DNA of 64,000 nucleotides, from positions 9,362,001-9,426,000 of the forward strand of contig JAKZAP010000005.1 in the NCBI GenBank assembly GCA_023053575.1, written 5' to 3'. Position 1 is the first letter of the stretch. Each line of letters opens with the position of its first letter. Positions 11,546 through 22,439 of this stretch are shown here, in pieces. A model generated the notes under the pieces. That model made no database searches and was not told the DNA's origin. It saw only the letters and a program-made list of their open reading frames with translations. The position numbers were made by a program, and so were the translations under genes. Source of the stretch: Branchinecta lynchi. Its lineage: Eukaryota > Arthropoda > Branchiopoda > Anostraca > Branchinectidae.

Positions 11546-12423
11546 TATACGTTTAGCACTATCAAATTTGGAAAAGTGAAACGGTAGACCAGCAATTTCA
11601 TTGATCTGCTAGGTTGGGTTAGAAAATGAACTGTTGCTGCTGGAACGATTGACTTTCTTCATGTTTGGCCCACAGCACCTTCTTGGTCTTAATCCAGATG
11701 CCTGTAGACTGCCGGGTCTTACGACTCGGTTACAAATAGAGCTGAAATGGAATGGATGGAAATGTGAAAGTTAGATGCAGTAAGTACTTCATTTACAAGC
11801 GTCAATGTTGTTCCGCAGTTCTTTTGTATGAGAATGATTTAAGATAGCTAGTAACTTTTTTAAAGAGGCTTTAAGCCCAGGCCCGAGGCGTACTTAGCCC
11901 AAAATAAGAAGTATGTTATGACATAAAACACAATTGATGCAAAGTGTGCGAGGCAGGGGAAAGCGACCCAAGTTGGCTGTCAGACGAATCGGGACGATTT
12001 TGTTCGACTGTGAATAATAGCTTTGTCTCTTCAAAGTCTTACTTTATCTGACCTTGGTCGCCCATTTTGTCACGTTTCCGTTCTTTCTAAGAGGGAGAAT
12101 GTCGAGGAGAACAGCTTGGAGAACTTGGAAACTAATCAATTTCTTCTTTTCACCCGTTGAAAAACAAGTAAGTAAAGAGCAAAACCGCGAGTTCACCGTT
12201 GAAAAGAAAACGCTTCGATAATAATTTGTTGACAAATTCGAACTTCTATGTCCGCGACGCTACTTCTTTACGTCAAGCTCTGTGAATATAAGGCAGAAAG
12301 AAGCGACGAAGGATGGCAGAACGAAGAAGCGACGAGATTTACTGAGGGTGACTGCGTCATTGCGAGAATGCGAGGATTGTTCGAACATTTCATTGACAAG
12401 CTGCGCAAACCTGTCTCGTCATC
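11546..12423. other. Unassigned DNA with an open frame entering a transposon
   Basis: A plus-strand frame from ATG 12248 stays open up to the D element at 12433. If the element and one 9-bp duplicate are ignored, the same frame continues from about 12932 to a TAA near 13066. I recognise no domain in it. Confidence 0.3.
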
Positions 12424-12432
12424 TTCGATGAA

Positions 12433-12924
12433 GGGATCGGCTAAAAAGAGGCACATCACGACTTAAGAGGCACGAGTCCTAAAAAGCGATACGAAGACTA
12501 AAACGGCTCTTTCAGGATTCAGATTGAGCCAGTATGGAAATAATTCAAGTCATTGTACGATTGAACAGTTGTTTCCAATCGTAAAATTACGATTGGAAGT
12601 AATCGGTTTCAGTCGTATCGCAAACGATTGGAAACAAACTGTTTACAATCGTAAACAACTGTTTCCAATCGTAATTTTTTTTTGTTTACGATCGTTTCCA
12701 GTTGTTTTCAATTGTTTACGATTGGAAAAATATTCCATAATACAATGACTTGAATTATTTCCATGCGGGAGGGGAAGGAACAATGTTCTAACGTGTCTTC
12801 TTTTAGGCTCTGGAGTTACGAACTCTCACCTACTTGTCTACTTCTACTACATGCTAATCTCTTTTTACTACTCGTGCGTCCTGCGCCATGCCGTGCCGTT
12901 CCGTGCATCGTTTTAGTCGATCCT
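12433..12924. mobile_element. Family D palindromic element 1 (GGCAC type)
   Basis: It begins GGGATCGGCTAAAAAGAGGC and ends GTTTTAGTCGATCCT, an inverted repeat. It is flanked by TTCGATGAA (12424-12432) and TTCGATGGG (12925-12933), a probable 9-bp target duplication with two changes. Inside, words of the type CTAAAAAGNGGCACG appear in one orientation on the left and inverted on the right. Another element (12529-12772) has inserted in its middle. Confidence 0.7.
12529..12772. mobile_element. MITE J, copy 1
   Basis: The ends are inverted: GGAAATAATTCAAGTCATTG on the left and CAATGACTTGAATTATTTCC on the right. The interior is made of alternating direct and inverted copies of TTTCCAATCGTAAACA. It is nested in a D element, so it is younger than that copy. 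A second copy is at 34692-34943. Confidence 0.75.
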
Positions 12925-12933
12925 TTCGATGGG

Positions 12934-13430
12934 GGTGGCCATCCGTTATGATGGAGTTGGCTTCCCCTGGGGTAATGTACAGGAAGGTAATTGGTTATTT
13001 CTTTTTAGAGGTAAGGTTGCGTCTGAGAGTAGGAGTAGTGACCACTCTGTGTATTATGTTTAAAATGTAAAGATTGAGGTTCTCGGCGTCCAGGAATGGA
13101 CTGAGTGTTTTGATTATGTGCGATTTTTTTTTTATATGTTATTACACCCATTGAACTTGAACTTGGAAGGACTATCGCATTTTTGTTCTCTTGTTTCTAC
13201 TCCACTAGATGAAGTTCTGTGTTTTCTGTTGGCTGCTTTGTCTTCCAGTTCAGCTATTTCGCATGTTGAAAGACCGACTTTACTTCAACTTGGTACGGGA
13301 GAGTTGTTCTGCGTAGTAACATTTTTTTTTTTCAATGTTTTCCTTCAGCCGATTTCTGCTTATTGTTAGAAAATGGCAAGGGTTTGCGGTTTTTACGGAA
13401 AGCTCCTACCTCAGGCCGGATCGATCAGTA
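12934..13430. other. Unassigned DNA
   Basis: Beyond the frame noted at 12248 there is a T-rich interval with no recognised gene or repeat terminus. Confidence 0.35.
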
Positions 13431-13763
13431 CACTGTCAGAAGTTTCATAACAGATTGCGCAGAACACAAGAATAACACCTTTTCACTTAGAAATAAAGTC
13501 TTATGACCAATTAAGTTTGTCAGAGACTGTGAGACTGTCAGAAGTTACATAACGACAACAGAAGGATGCGCGGTTTCAACAGATAACACTTTGGGATGTT
13601 ATCTGTTATGTTTCTTTCGTTCCCGTTAGTATTTTTACCAATTGAAGGTGTTGTTGGAGATCTAGGCACGAAATAGTGTAAACTTAATTGGTCATAACAC
13701 TTCTATTTCCAAGTGAAAAGGTGTTATTCTTACACGCTATCTGTTATGAAACTTCTGACAGTG
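13431..13763. mobile_element. 333-bp MITE with about 85-bp inverted repeats
   Basis: CACTGTCAGAAGTTTCATAA opens the element and its complement closes it. The inverted match continues inward, with gaps, through AATAACACCTTTTCACTT to ATGACCAATTAAGTTT. The middle has another short palindrome around GATAACACTTTGGGATGTTATC-like sequence. There is no coding, and no clear target duplication could be read. Confidence 0.8.
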
Positions 13764-15289
13764 AATGGCGTTATAGATTGGTAAGCTTTTTAGAACATAT
13801 TACCTGGGTCGAAAACGGATGTTTTGCTCGTTCTTAAGCCAGGGCGTACAGTATCTGAAGGGAAGTTGAGTTCTGTGGTATATGAGGAAAGCTTCTTTCT
13901 AGCAGGAAAGCAGGCTGGCAAACACTTACATATTGGAGGCGAACTAACATCTAAGATTACTAAATATGTGCGGCAGTTTCCTGGCCCCATAGCCAAAATC
14001 TCTTCTTGGAGTGTCATACAGAAAAGCTTACATAAATAAAAAAGGAGCATTTTCGCTTCCCTTTGCTGCTTAGGAAGTTGGAGCTTATCCTTTGTTCCAA
14101 AGTGGGGATATTATAAAGACATTGACTGATAGACGAGTTGATCAACCTTTATGTTTTACGAAAATGCCGTCATGAGGTAAATCTTTTTGAAAATTTGAGA
14201 GGCTGACCATTTCAGTGTTTGTGGTGCACATTGGAAAATTCGGATGAAAACTAGGAATCAAGGGAGCAACGGAGCAAGCTCCCTAGCATAATAAATAGTA
14301 GCATAGTAGGTGCTAGAGCATAAAATTTACACAAATAATGTACCTATTATTTGTTTTTATTGCATTTTAAGATTAGAAAAATCTGTTCCATTTGGGGGTA
14401 ACGTTTTTTTTAGCTTAGTTAGCATCCAGGCTTTGTAGCAAACAGTGGGAATAAAGTAGCCCAGTGTTATTTTATCAAGTTTATCTGACAATAAATAAAG
14501 AAAGCTCACGGCATTCGACTGAGACTGTGAAGGGAGAACCAAACCACGGACGATTGCTATGAAAATCGGTGCTGTAGGTGACTGACATGTTTCTGTCTGG
14601 CTTGTACTGCCTTTTGTGGTAGTCTTGATCGTATAGAAAATACTTCTTCCTACTTCATTAAGCTTTCTATCTATTCGTCTTTTCCTTAGATAAATATACC
14701 CCGCGAAACCTGACAAGGTTAGCATTATATTGTCATTTCTCTTTGTTTTGCTTCCTTTCTAAAACCCTTTCTCATTAATTACTGAAAGTCAATGTTCCCA
14801 TCCTCCGCAGAATAGGCGTTCCGAAAAATCGATCTTTGCTAACCTCGACTGTTAATTCCTGAAATAACGGGGCAAGGAAGGAAAGTTTGATTTATTAAGG
14901 AAGAACGGTAGTCTAAACTAGTTTATGGCAAACTAGGAAGGGCTTTGGTCGATTAACAGGTTAAATTCAAAGAAATACCTCTTTGCTATCTGTATCTAAG
15001 TAATAGCAAGAACAAATAAGCCAATAGAACCTCCGTCTTTTGTCTCATGCGGCTACTATGGATACCCCGACAAAACTGAGCTAAGCTAGATATACTTGCT
15101 GAGCTTGGAGTTGCTGACCGTCTACTTCCCTCATCGCCGCTGCACATCTCGGAGGAATTAGTGGAAGAGGCGCGCTGACTCGTTCTGCAGCGCGTCCAGA
15201 CAGCCAATCGGGTTTTACTTTAAAAGATGGTCAGATCTGGGAAGTGGCAATTTCTAAGCCAATGTTCTCCAAAGTCTCTAATTTTTTAG
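13764..15289. other. Mostly unassigned DNA
   Basis: Contains one longer minus-strand frame (14357-14725, listed separately) and no recognised element ends. Confidence 0.35.
14357..14725 (-). CDS. Uncharacterised 122-codon open frame
   Basis: I do not recognise this protein. It starts MLTLSGFAGYIYLRKRRIDR, a short hydrophobic segment followed by basic residues, and has a second hydrophobic stretch near its middle. The stop codon overlaps an AATAAA on the same strand, which would be too close for a normal 3' UTR. It has no visible repeat neighbours. It may be an exon, or simply a chance frame in AT-rich DNA. Confidence 0.15.
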   Translation of the reverse strand: MLTLSGFAGYIYLRKRRIDRKLNEVGRSIFYTIKTTTKGSTSQTETCQSPTAPIFIAIVRGLVLPSQSQSNAVSFLYLLSDKLDKITLGYFIPTVCYKAWMLTKLKKTLPPNGTDFSNLKMQ

Positions 15290-16289
15290 CCAAGTTTAAT
15301 CGTCCTTACACATCTGGAAGTAACTTAAATGGTGATCAGCCATTTAAGTCCTTACACATCTGGAAGTAACTTAAATGGTGATCAGCAGAACCCCCCCCCC
15401 CCCCACCCCTGCAACTCCCCCAGAGTGCCCGAATCCGCTCCGATTCTGTCACTGAGTGTCTAGGGCCTATGCGTGTTCTTCCAACCATAGGTCATCCCAG
15501 TCGCTACACTATAAGCGTGTCACACGGTTTCTGTCCCCCCTCCCGACTCTCCCACATTGGTCGGATCCTGGTCGCACTTGAAATTGAAATCTGAGATATA
15601 AGTTCCTCCCGAATATCGAGACTCATTAAGATCCGATAACCCGTACAAAGTTGTACATAACTGAAGATTCCGGATTCCCCCTGCCTCTACTCCCCCTACG
15701 ATGGTCAAAGCGGAGAACCGACTGTTCTTAAATTAAAATGGTCGAGTCCCTGATACGCCTGCCAATTTTTAATCGTCCTAGCAAATGTGGAATCTTAACC
15801 AGGTATAACCCGAATTTTGGAACCCTCCCTACTACTTCCCCCAAAGTTCCTGGATCCGGTTCGATCTTGTCAATTATTTGTCTAGGGCTTGTGTTTGTTC
15901 TTTCTACCAAGTTTCTTCCCGACCCATCCACTCTGAAAATATCACACGATTTCCGATTCCTCCCTTCCAACTCACCCCAAAGTCGTCGGATCCGTTCCGG
16001 ACTTGAAGTGTATCAACTGAGACACGAGGTCTTTCCAAATATGAAGTTTCATTAAGTTCTGATTTAAAGTTCAAAAGTTATACATACGTCAATATTACAG
16101 ATTCCCCTTCACTCCACACCCCCCACGGTGGTCGGATCGGGGAAATGACTTTCTCAAAGTTAGTTTGGTCGAGTCCCTAATATGCCTGGCAAGTTTCATA
16201 GTCCTAGCATATCTGGAAGTACCCTAACTCTCGATCACCGGACTGACCGACCGACGGAAAAGTTGGCCGTAAGGCAAGTGCCATAAAAA
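15290..16289 (-). mobile_element. Family B element, copy 1 (3'-truncated)
   Basis: On the minus strand it starts at the CAAGTGCCATAAAAA end (right side, about 16274-16289), with GTCY-type sequence just inside (ACCGACCGACGG on plus). Units follow with the complements of GATGAAACTTGG and GTGGGGGGAGTGGAGG. The 3' hairpin end is missing. A 56-bp direct repeat (CTTACACATCTGGAAGTAAC) is present at about 15311-15388. Confidence 0.65.
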
Positions 16290-17232
16290 CTTATTGTGGG
16301 CGTCATTCGTACGCTTCCGCAATTGCCCACCCCCAGCAGTTTCTACTGACTGTGTATCAGACAGAACTAAAATGAGCACTGAAGGCGAAATTTTGGAAGT
16401 AGGCGATGACTTTTTCGGGCAAAACACAACTTCCCCCCAACAAAACCTAGCTTTTAATGTGACCCAAGCCCCAAAATTCCAAGCCTAAAACTTGATTGGA
16501 ATGACTCGACCTGACGAAATGACGCGGAGATAAAAGTAGATTTTTCTGTTAATCGATAGTAATGCAATCACTAGCCCCACATTTCATAAGTTAATTTTGA
16601 ATAAGCCCTTTATTTTCAACTTCCCCTTCAGCAATAATAATAAAAAAAAATGTTTTTTGTCTGCTAAAATATAGAATTTCTAATATACAACCATATTCTA
16701 TGTATACTGTGGACCGCTGGCAAAATTTTTTAAAACAATCGAATTTTCGCTCAAATACAGCTATTATTCTAATAATTCAGAAAATACTATTTTCTCCTAA
16801 GAGAAACCGAAAAAAATGGATTTTTCTTTTGTTTGTCTACTTCAATACATGTAAGTCCTAACATAGACTGGACCAGAAAAAAGGACTGCAGGCAAAAGTA
16901 TCGAAAATCAAACTCTTTCATGGTCAAGTTTTGAATATAAATGTCTTTTCTGCTTGGTAAAACGCCGGAAAGACAAATAAGTGCGCAAGTGCTCAGACGT
17001 GGAGTGTGAAAGTAGAACATTTAACACATTTTACATGCAAACAGCTTTACAACCAAGACATTTCACATCCCCAATAACCAAACAAGTATTAAAATATCCT
17101 AATTTCGTAATCATCAAACTTTACAAATTTTAAATGTTTACTAACCGCAAATATAAATTAGTTGTCGAAATGTACTCAACGAGTGCATTATGTTTTGAGT
17201 GCATTATGTTTTGCGTGCATTATGTGTTTTTT
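16290..17232. repeat. AT-rich DNA including a dispersed repeat
   Basis: 16985-17155 resembles 30640-30800: both contain CAAACAGCTTTA followed by AACCA…GACATTTCA and CAATAACCAAA in the same order. No coding or termini are visible, so its class is unknown. Confidence 0.45.
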
Positions 17233-17830
17233 TTAAAGTTGTACTCTCTACACAAAATTTTGTTCTTATCATTTTCTCGTGTAGCTGCAAAACACAGTAG
17301 GCTGTAAAGTATTTGCTAATTTTAAATTAACGATTGCTGACTGTAAGATATCTTTCAAGACGTCTCAATTATGAAAACGACTTATTATTCTTGGTCAAAA
17401 ATCTATATCATTATCTCGGGTAGTTGCACTTTACATCTGGCTGAATTTTTCGTTGTCTATGCTATTAACAGTCCCTTTTTCATCATCGTTTTTTTACATT
17501 ATCATGTTTTTACATCATTCAAATTCCAATTTGGGGCATAGCTGGCGAACTATACCCAAAGAGTTGTTATTTTTTGTTTAAGTTGTACAGTGTACACAAA
17601 ATTTAGTTCATAAGATTTCTCGGATATTTGTGAAAAACAGTTGGCTTGAAGTATTTCCTAATTTTAAATTAATAACTGATAATTGAAATTGATAGCTCTA
17701 CAATATCATTCAAAACGTCTACATTTCAGATAACTGCTTATTATTTGTGGTCAATATTTATATCATTATCTCGGGTAGCTGGCTAAATGTTTCATTATCT
17801 ATCCTGTTAAAACCTTTTTTTCATCACTAT
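17233..17830 (+). repeat. Diverged tandem duplication, offset about 345 bp
   Basis: The block starting AAGTTGTACTCTCTACAC near 17236 is repeated from AAGTTGTACAGTGTACAC near 17580. The copies share CTAATTTTAAATTAA, then ATATCATTATCTCGGGTAG, then a TTTTTCATCA end. Neither copy codes for anything I recognise. Confidence 0.6.
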
Positions 17831-17899
17831 GAACCAGTCAGCCATAGAGATTACATAAATGTTTTGTGTGAAAAAAAGAAGAAGTAAATCTTACTTCTC

Positions 17900-18133
17900 A
17901 CTTCTCCAGAGACGGATATTCTACCGGACTTTCTAAGCCTAGAGTAAGCACATTTGGAAGCATGCCCCTTCCTTCTTTAAACTTGTAGTATTCAGTACAG
18001 ATCGGTCCTTTTCTACCTTTATTTTCGTCATCCTTGAATGTATGATATATGATATATTTTCTTTCTTTTGTTTCATACTGTATTTGTGACTTGTGTCTTA
18101 AAAATGGGAAATAAATTTCATTCATTCATTCAA
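17900..18133 (+). mobile_element. LINE 3' end with (ATTC)n tail
   Basis: AAATAAA at about 18109 is followed by three copies of ATTC. The upstream 200 bp look like a LINE 3' untranslated region, but no reverse transcriptase remains. Confidence 0.5.
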
Positions 18134-18763
18134 AATTGTCGGACTCTTTCTGTATAATTTGAATTTGGCGCACATTCTTGACGCGGAGAAGGGCTATCAG
18201 AAGAACTAGCGCCAATAATTACTCTGTGGTCGGGACAGGCGCCGAGTAGGCTCCACCCCGGTACTTGAGAATCGGGAAAAAAGAGACGTTGGGTGATTCA
18301 TGTCTACTCAATTCTTCCCTGATTTATTCTTGATCTAACCTTCCTGAATGCGTATATTAGAGCTATTTTCGCCATTGCAGGTAACGCAAAAGGTAAATGG
18401 AGATCCCATTACAGCGGTTGGGATTAGTGAAATATTCCGGATGATTGTGTGCCTCTCATTTAAAGTATACACTAAGCAGTCATATATAGCCTACCGATCT
18501 TAAATTATATTTTTGGAAGTTGAAGAATATTCAAGACTGGTTTTGCTGACAACCAGGAAATTTACAGTAGCGAAAGAGCATGGAAGTTCTGGGCCTGAAT
18601 GCGTAGAAAAAATAATCTCGTACATGGAAATGCCTCGTGACGAATTATGCCTTTTTATTCAAGAAATTTTCTGGGCGTAATATAAAAGTGTTCGATATTA
18701 CTTGTATACTGATCGGCTTAATTGGATTGTTTTGTGAGGTAGAGCAAAACTCTATAATCAACC
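18134..18763. other. Unassigned DNA
   Basis: No gene or repeat terminus recognised before the next family A copy. Confidence 0.35.
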
Positions 18764-19559
18764 TTTTTTGGGATCCCAAAACGGAAGTGGAGGGATACGT
18801 TTTCTCGCCGGACAAGTAGTTCGTCCGGGATCCGACAAAAACCGGAAAGTTGGTGAAAAGTAAGAGTTTTATTTGAAGTTGATAAAATGGTCGATTTAAG
18901 GGTAAGAAGACATGCTGAACACGACGGTGAAAATCGTTTTCTCGCCGAAAAAGTAGTTCGTCCGGAATCCGTCGAAAGTTGGTTAAAAGTAAAAGTTTCA
19001 TTTGAAGTTGATTAAATGTTAGATTTAGGTGTAGAAAGACATGTTGAAAACCATGGTGAAAACTATTTTCTCGCCGGACAACTATTTGACCCGGAATCCG
19101 GCCAAAACCGGAAAACTTGATAAAAGCAAAAGTTCGATAAGTTGACAGATTAAGGGGTAAGAAGATAGGCTGAGTCTATATATGACAATAATTTCTTACC
19201 GGACATATAGTTAGTCCGGAATCTGGTTGTTACCGGATTTTTCTTTTTAAGTCAAACTCTTATTCAAAGTTGATTCGATGTTCTTTATAGGGATTTGACG
19301 CTGAATTTGTTTCTGTATTTTCTTTTTTTTTGCTGGACTAGTAGTTTGCTCGGAATTCGGGCGATACCGGAAACTTGGCAGAAGTAAAGCAGGAAGTTTC
19401 GGTCAGTATCGAAAAATAGATATAGCTTATAGAGGTATATCTGAACTTGGTTTTCTCTGATGATTAACCTGGCGAAGACTGAATCTGGTGAAGACAAGAC
19501 CCTATTGTCTGAATCAGATATTAGATTTTCGGGATCCCATCGACACCTTTGGTCTTGTT
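18764..19559 (+). mobile_element. Family A element, copy 5
   Basis: It starts TTTTTTGGGATCCCAAAACG and ends GACACCTTTGGTCTTGTT. The GTCY run and the GATGAAACTTGG phrase are deleted, so the start passes directly into CTCGCCGGACAAGTAGTTCG units. It therefore shows that the termini are retained without the microsatellite. Confidence 0.7.
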
Positions 19560-19735
19560 TTACACCAGTTTTGGCAAGGCGTTAGGGTATGGAATGACGG
19601 TGGACACTGGTGGAGCTAAAATGTGTCAAAACACTTTTTCCGGTATCTTTTGCGATATACGAAAGAAATAGAAACGAACAGACACCAATGAAAATTCAAA
19701 TAAGTATACTTGAACTGATTAGTCCGTAAAGTTAA

Positions 19736-20149
19736 GTAACTACAACTCCAAATTCCAACTCAGCATCGGTTCCCGACTCCCTGTTCAGCTTCAACTACCT
19801 ATTCAGCTTCGACAACCTCCTCAGAATCGATTTCCTCCGCATCGCGATCATCGACTTCAGCTATCCAGTTCTGTCAGCCCAGCTTCTTCTACTCCATTTC
19901 CAACTCCGTCAGCGGTCCCGTCGGAGAAGATCATCATCACCAGAAGTACATTATAATGTTAGCCACAGATCAGACGATGCAAACTGTGTAATCTGCCTAG
20001 AATCCAACCGCCTAAACGTTGCGGCAGTCCCTTGCGGGCATCGACTATGCGCTGGATGTGCCGATGCCCTTAAAAGACATGTGTCTCAAACTTGCCCACT
20101 CTGCCGGGCCAGGCTTGATTGGCAGAGACCCTTTTTGTATCTATACTAA
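19736..20149 (+). CDS. C3HC4 RING-finger terminal exon
   Basis: The frame is open from 19736 to TAA at 20147-20149 but has no in-frame ATG, so it is probably a 3' exon. From about 19985 it encodes CVIC, then PCGHRLCAGC, then CPLCR, giving the full C-x2-C, C-x-H-x2-C-x2-C, C-x2-C zinc-ligand set of a RING domain (an E3 ubiquitin-ligase module). The domain ends about 15 residues from the C-terminus. A RING at the extreme C-terminus with PCGH resembles MEX-3 and Neuralized-type proteins, but I cannot choose between families. A pyrimidine tract ending in CCGTCAG at 19905-19911 is a plausible splice acceptor just before an Arg/Ser-rich stretch. A family A copy ends 176 bp upstream. Confidence 0.75.
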   Translation, partial: VTTTPNSNSASVPDSLFSFNYLFSFDNLLRIDFLRIAIIDFSYPVLSAQLLLLHFQLRQRSRRRRSSSPEVHYNVSHRSDDANCVICLESNRLNVAAVPCGHRLCAGCADALKRHVSQTCPLCRARLDWQRPFLYLY

Positions 20150-20217
20150 TTAGTGCGTATCCTTAGTTCCTACTTTCTCTGAAGGTGATTCTGTTCCGTG
20201 TTCGTATTTTCCATGTT

Positions 20218-20223
20218 AATAAA
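20218..20223 (+). promoter_or_regulatory. Polyadenylation signal AATAAA
   Basis: AATAAA lies 69 bp after the stop codon of the RING exon, a normal distance for a short 3' UTR. Confidence 0.5.
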
Positions 20224-20583
20224 TGTCTAGCCACTGATTGTCCGTATAAATATATTTGAAAATTCGTGTGCTATTTGGAAATGTGTTGTACTCATACCTG
20301 ACTAATAATAATCGAGGCATTTTTAATATATTCTTGTGTTTAAAGTTGCCCAGCAATTGGTATTTTTCTCTTGAAGTTGTAAACTAGCTCTCTTCAAAAT
20401 ATATTTATCAGAACCGAGTGTCTTTATTCACTTCCCTTCTTTCTTTCGTGACGTAAATCAAAACTGTCAGATTTGACTAAAGACTTTTGACTTAGTTTTT
20501 GCCCTCATTAAAAGGGAAATTGTCGGCTTTTTCAATCCCCTGGGTGAGCTTCCGTAATTATCCCATCGACAACAATATGTTAG

Positions 20584-20902
20584 CGAACTGTCGGAAAATT
20601 TCAGTGAACTGACGTTTATGCGAACTGACGTTTATACCAACTGACATTTTTCTAACTGACGCTTGTGTGAAGTGGTGGTAGGCGAACTGACGGTGGGCAT
20701 ACTGACGTGTAGATGAACTGTCGGATTTTAGGATTAGGTTAACTGACGTGTAGGTCTACTGACGTGTGATGAACTAACGTGTGGGTGAAGTAACGTGTAG
20801 GTCAACTGACGGATTTTTGAGGGTCAATTGACGTGTAGACGAACTGTCGGAGGCAAACTGACGTTTATGTCAACTGACTTGTTGCGGTATTGACGGGACC
20901 CC
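20584..20902. repeat. Word array G: GAACTGACGTGTAG
   Basis: About eighteen degenerate copies of (C/G)NACTGACGTNTANG follow each other with a variable period of 14 to 24 bases. A variant, GAACTGTCGG, appears at 20584, 20714 and 20839. I found no inverted partner nearby. It looks like one arm of a word-repeat transposon end or a degenerate minisatellite. Confidence 0.65.
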
Positions 20903-21173
20903 TCATTCAGTTGTTCGCGAACTTTTTTGACACGAGAGCGTTTAATAACAGCTTAGATTTGTTCGAAAGGTTTTCTTTATGTTCAGGTTCAGGACACATT
21001 TATTGCTCTTTACTCACTGTTATGTTTTCATTTCGAATCGCCAACGTGGTGATAGTAGAAAATGACTAGAAAATTATTTTTAAAGACTCCAGTCTTGGAC
21101 GTTAATCCCGCTTTGCTTTCCTCTCGCTGACCACCTGCTCATCTCTCGCTAGCAAACCACAGCGTCTTGTTGC
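20903..21173. other. Spacer
   Basis: Nothing recognised. Confidence 0.3.
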
Positions 21174-22201
21174 ATGATCGACAAAAATAGGCACTGCACA
21201 GCAAGACACAGTGTAGGAGGGACGAGTACTAAAAAGAGTCACGACAACTGAAAGGGCCCTTTCAGGCTTAAGAGTGGCCTTTGCATGTTCTAACATGCGT
21301 TTTTTAGGCTCCACAGTAACGAACTCCGACATACTTGTTGACTTTTAGCACTTGCCTTCTGGTGCTTCTAGTACGAGTTTTTATGGCACTTGCCCTTCGG
21401 CAAAGTGCCATATAGCGATCGCAATTTCTGTCCGTCCGTCGGTCTGTCGGTCTGTCCTGCTAGTTAGTGCACTTCCACATAAGCTAGGACGAAAAAACTT
21501 GGCAGGCGTATCAGGGACCCCAAATGATTAAGTTGGAAGTAGTCACTTCCCCGATCCGAGCACCGTGGGGGGAGTGGAGGGAGGGGGAATCCGGAATCTT
21601 GAGGTATTTTTAACTTTTGAACGGGTGATCGGATCTCGATGAAACTTGATATGGAACGATCTTATGCCTCAGACGACCCACTTAAAATCCGGATCGGATC
21701 CGGTGACTTTTGGGGGGAGCTGGAGGGGGCAACCGGAAATCTTGGGAAACGCTATGAGTGGAGAGATCGAGATGAAACTTGGTGGGAAGACACCTAGCAA
21801 ACATTAGATACATCATTGACATGACCGAGCCGATTCGGGCACTGTCAGGGGAGTGGAGGGAAGGGGAATCCGGAATCTTGAGGTATCTATAACTTTTGAA
21901 CGGGTGACCGGATCTCGATGAAACTTGATATTTGGAAAGACCTCATGCCTCAGACGACCCACTTAAAATCCGGAGCCTGGGGAGCTGGAGGGGAGAACCG
22001 GAAATATTGGAAAACGCTATGAGTGGAGGGATCGAGATGAAACTTGGTGGGAAGACACCTAGCAAACACTAGATATATCATTGACATAACCGAGCCGTGC
22101 CCTACTCGTAACAAGTGCCATATGAGCTCGTAGCTCTTGTTTAATTACTCGTGCCTCCTGCACCATGCCCTACCGTGTCGTGCAGCTTTTTAGTCGATCC
22201 C
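21174..22201. mobile_element. Family D element 2 (GGCAC type), split by a family B copy
   Basis: The left end ATGATCGACAAAAATAGGC is a diverged form of GGGATCGACTAAAA. The right end is TTTTTAGTCGATCCC. Left words GAGTACTAAAAAGAGTCAC mirror right words CTCGTGCCTCCTGCACCATG. A family B element interrupts it at 21378-22141. Confidence 0.65.
21378..22141 (+). mobile_element. Family B minisatellite element, copy 2 (complete short form)
   Basis: It starts TTTTTATGGCACTTGCC, and the CAAAGTGCCAT arm folds back on it. It continues through GTCCGTCCGTCGGTCTGTCG to units with GATGAAACTTGATAT, CCGATCCGAGCA and G-rich GTGGGGGGAGTGGAGG. The end is CAAGTGCCATATGAGCTCG then TAGCTCTTGTT. Start and end carry inverted TGGCACTTG/CAAGTGCCA, and a small GAGCT-CGT-AGCTC hairpin lies just before the terminus. 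It sits inside a D element where other D copies have a T-run. Confidence 0.75.
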
Positions 22202-22238
22202 TTATGGAAGAGCTTGTTCTGGAAGTTGGTTTGGATCC

Positions 22239-22439
22239 AGGGTTGGTCACCAAGAACCAGGGTGTATGAGTTACTTCAGGATACTTCGGGTTTCTCAGGG
22301 TTACTTTGGGTTACTTTTGGTTACATTGGGTTACATTGCATTGGGTTACTTTGGGTTACATTAGGTTACATTGGGTTACTTTGAGATACTTTTGGGTTAC
22401 TTTCCAGGGTGTACGAAGTTACTTTTGGTGACCAACCCT
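22239..22439. mobile_element. 201-bp MITE with AGGGTTGGTCACC ends and a GGGTTAC minisatellite
   Basis: AGGGTTGGTCACCAA on the left is matched by TTGGTGACCAACCCT on the right. The inside is a (GGGTTACTTT/GGGTTACATT)n array. The flanks TGGTTTGGATCC (22227-22238) and TGGTTTGGATTC (22440-22451) are near-identical direct repeats. The true target duplication is either these 11-12 bases or the inner TTTGGAT, depending on where the inverted repeat is cut. Confidence 0.75.

Noticed and set aside
22260..22400. GGGTTAC repeats as interstitial telomere sequence
   Set aside because: The unit is GGGTTAC(T/A)TT and not TTAGGG, and it is bounded by MITE ends.
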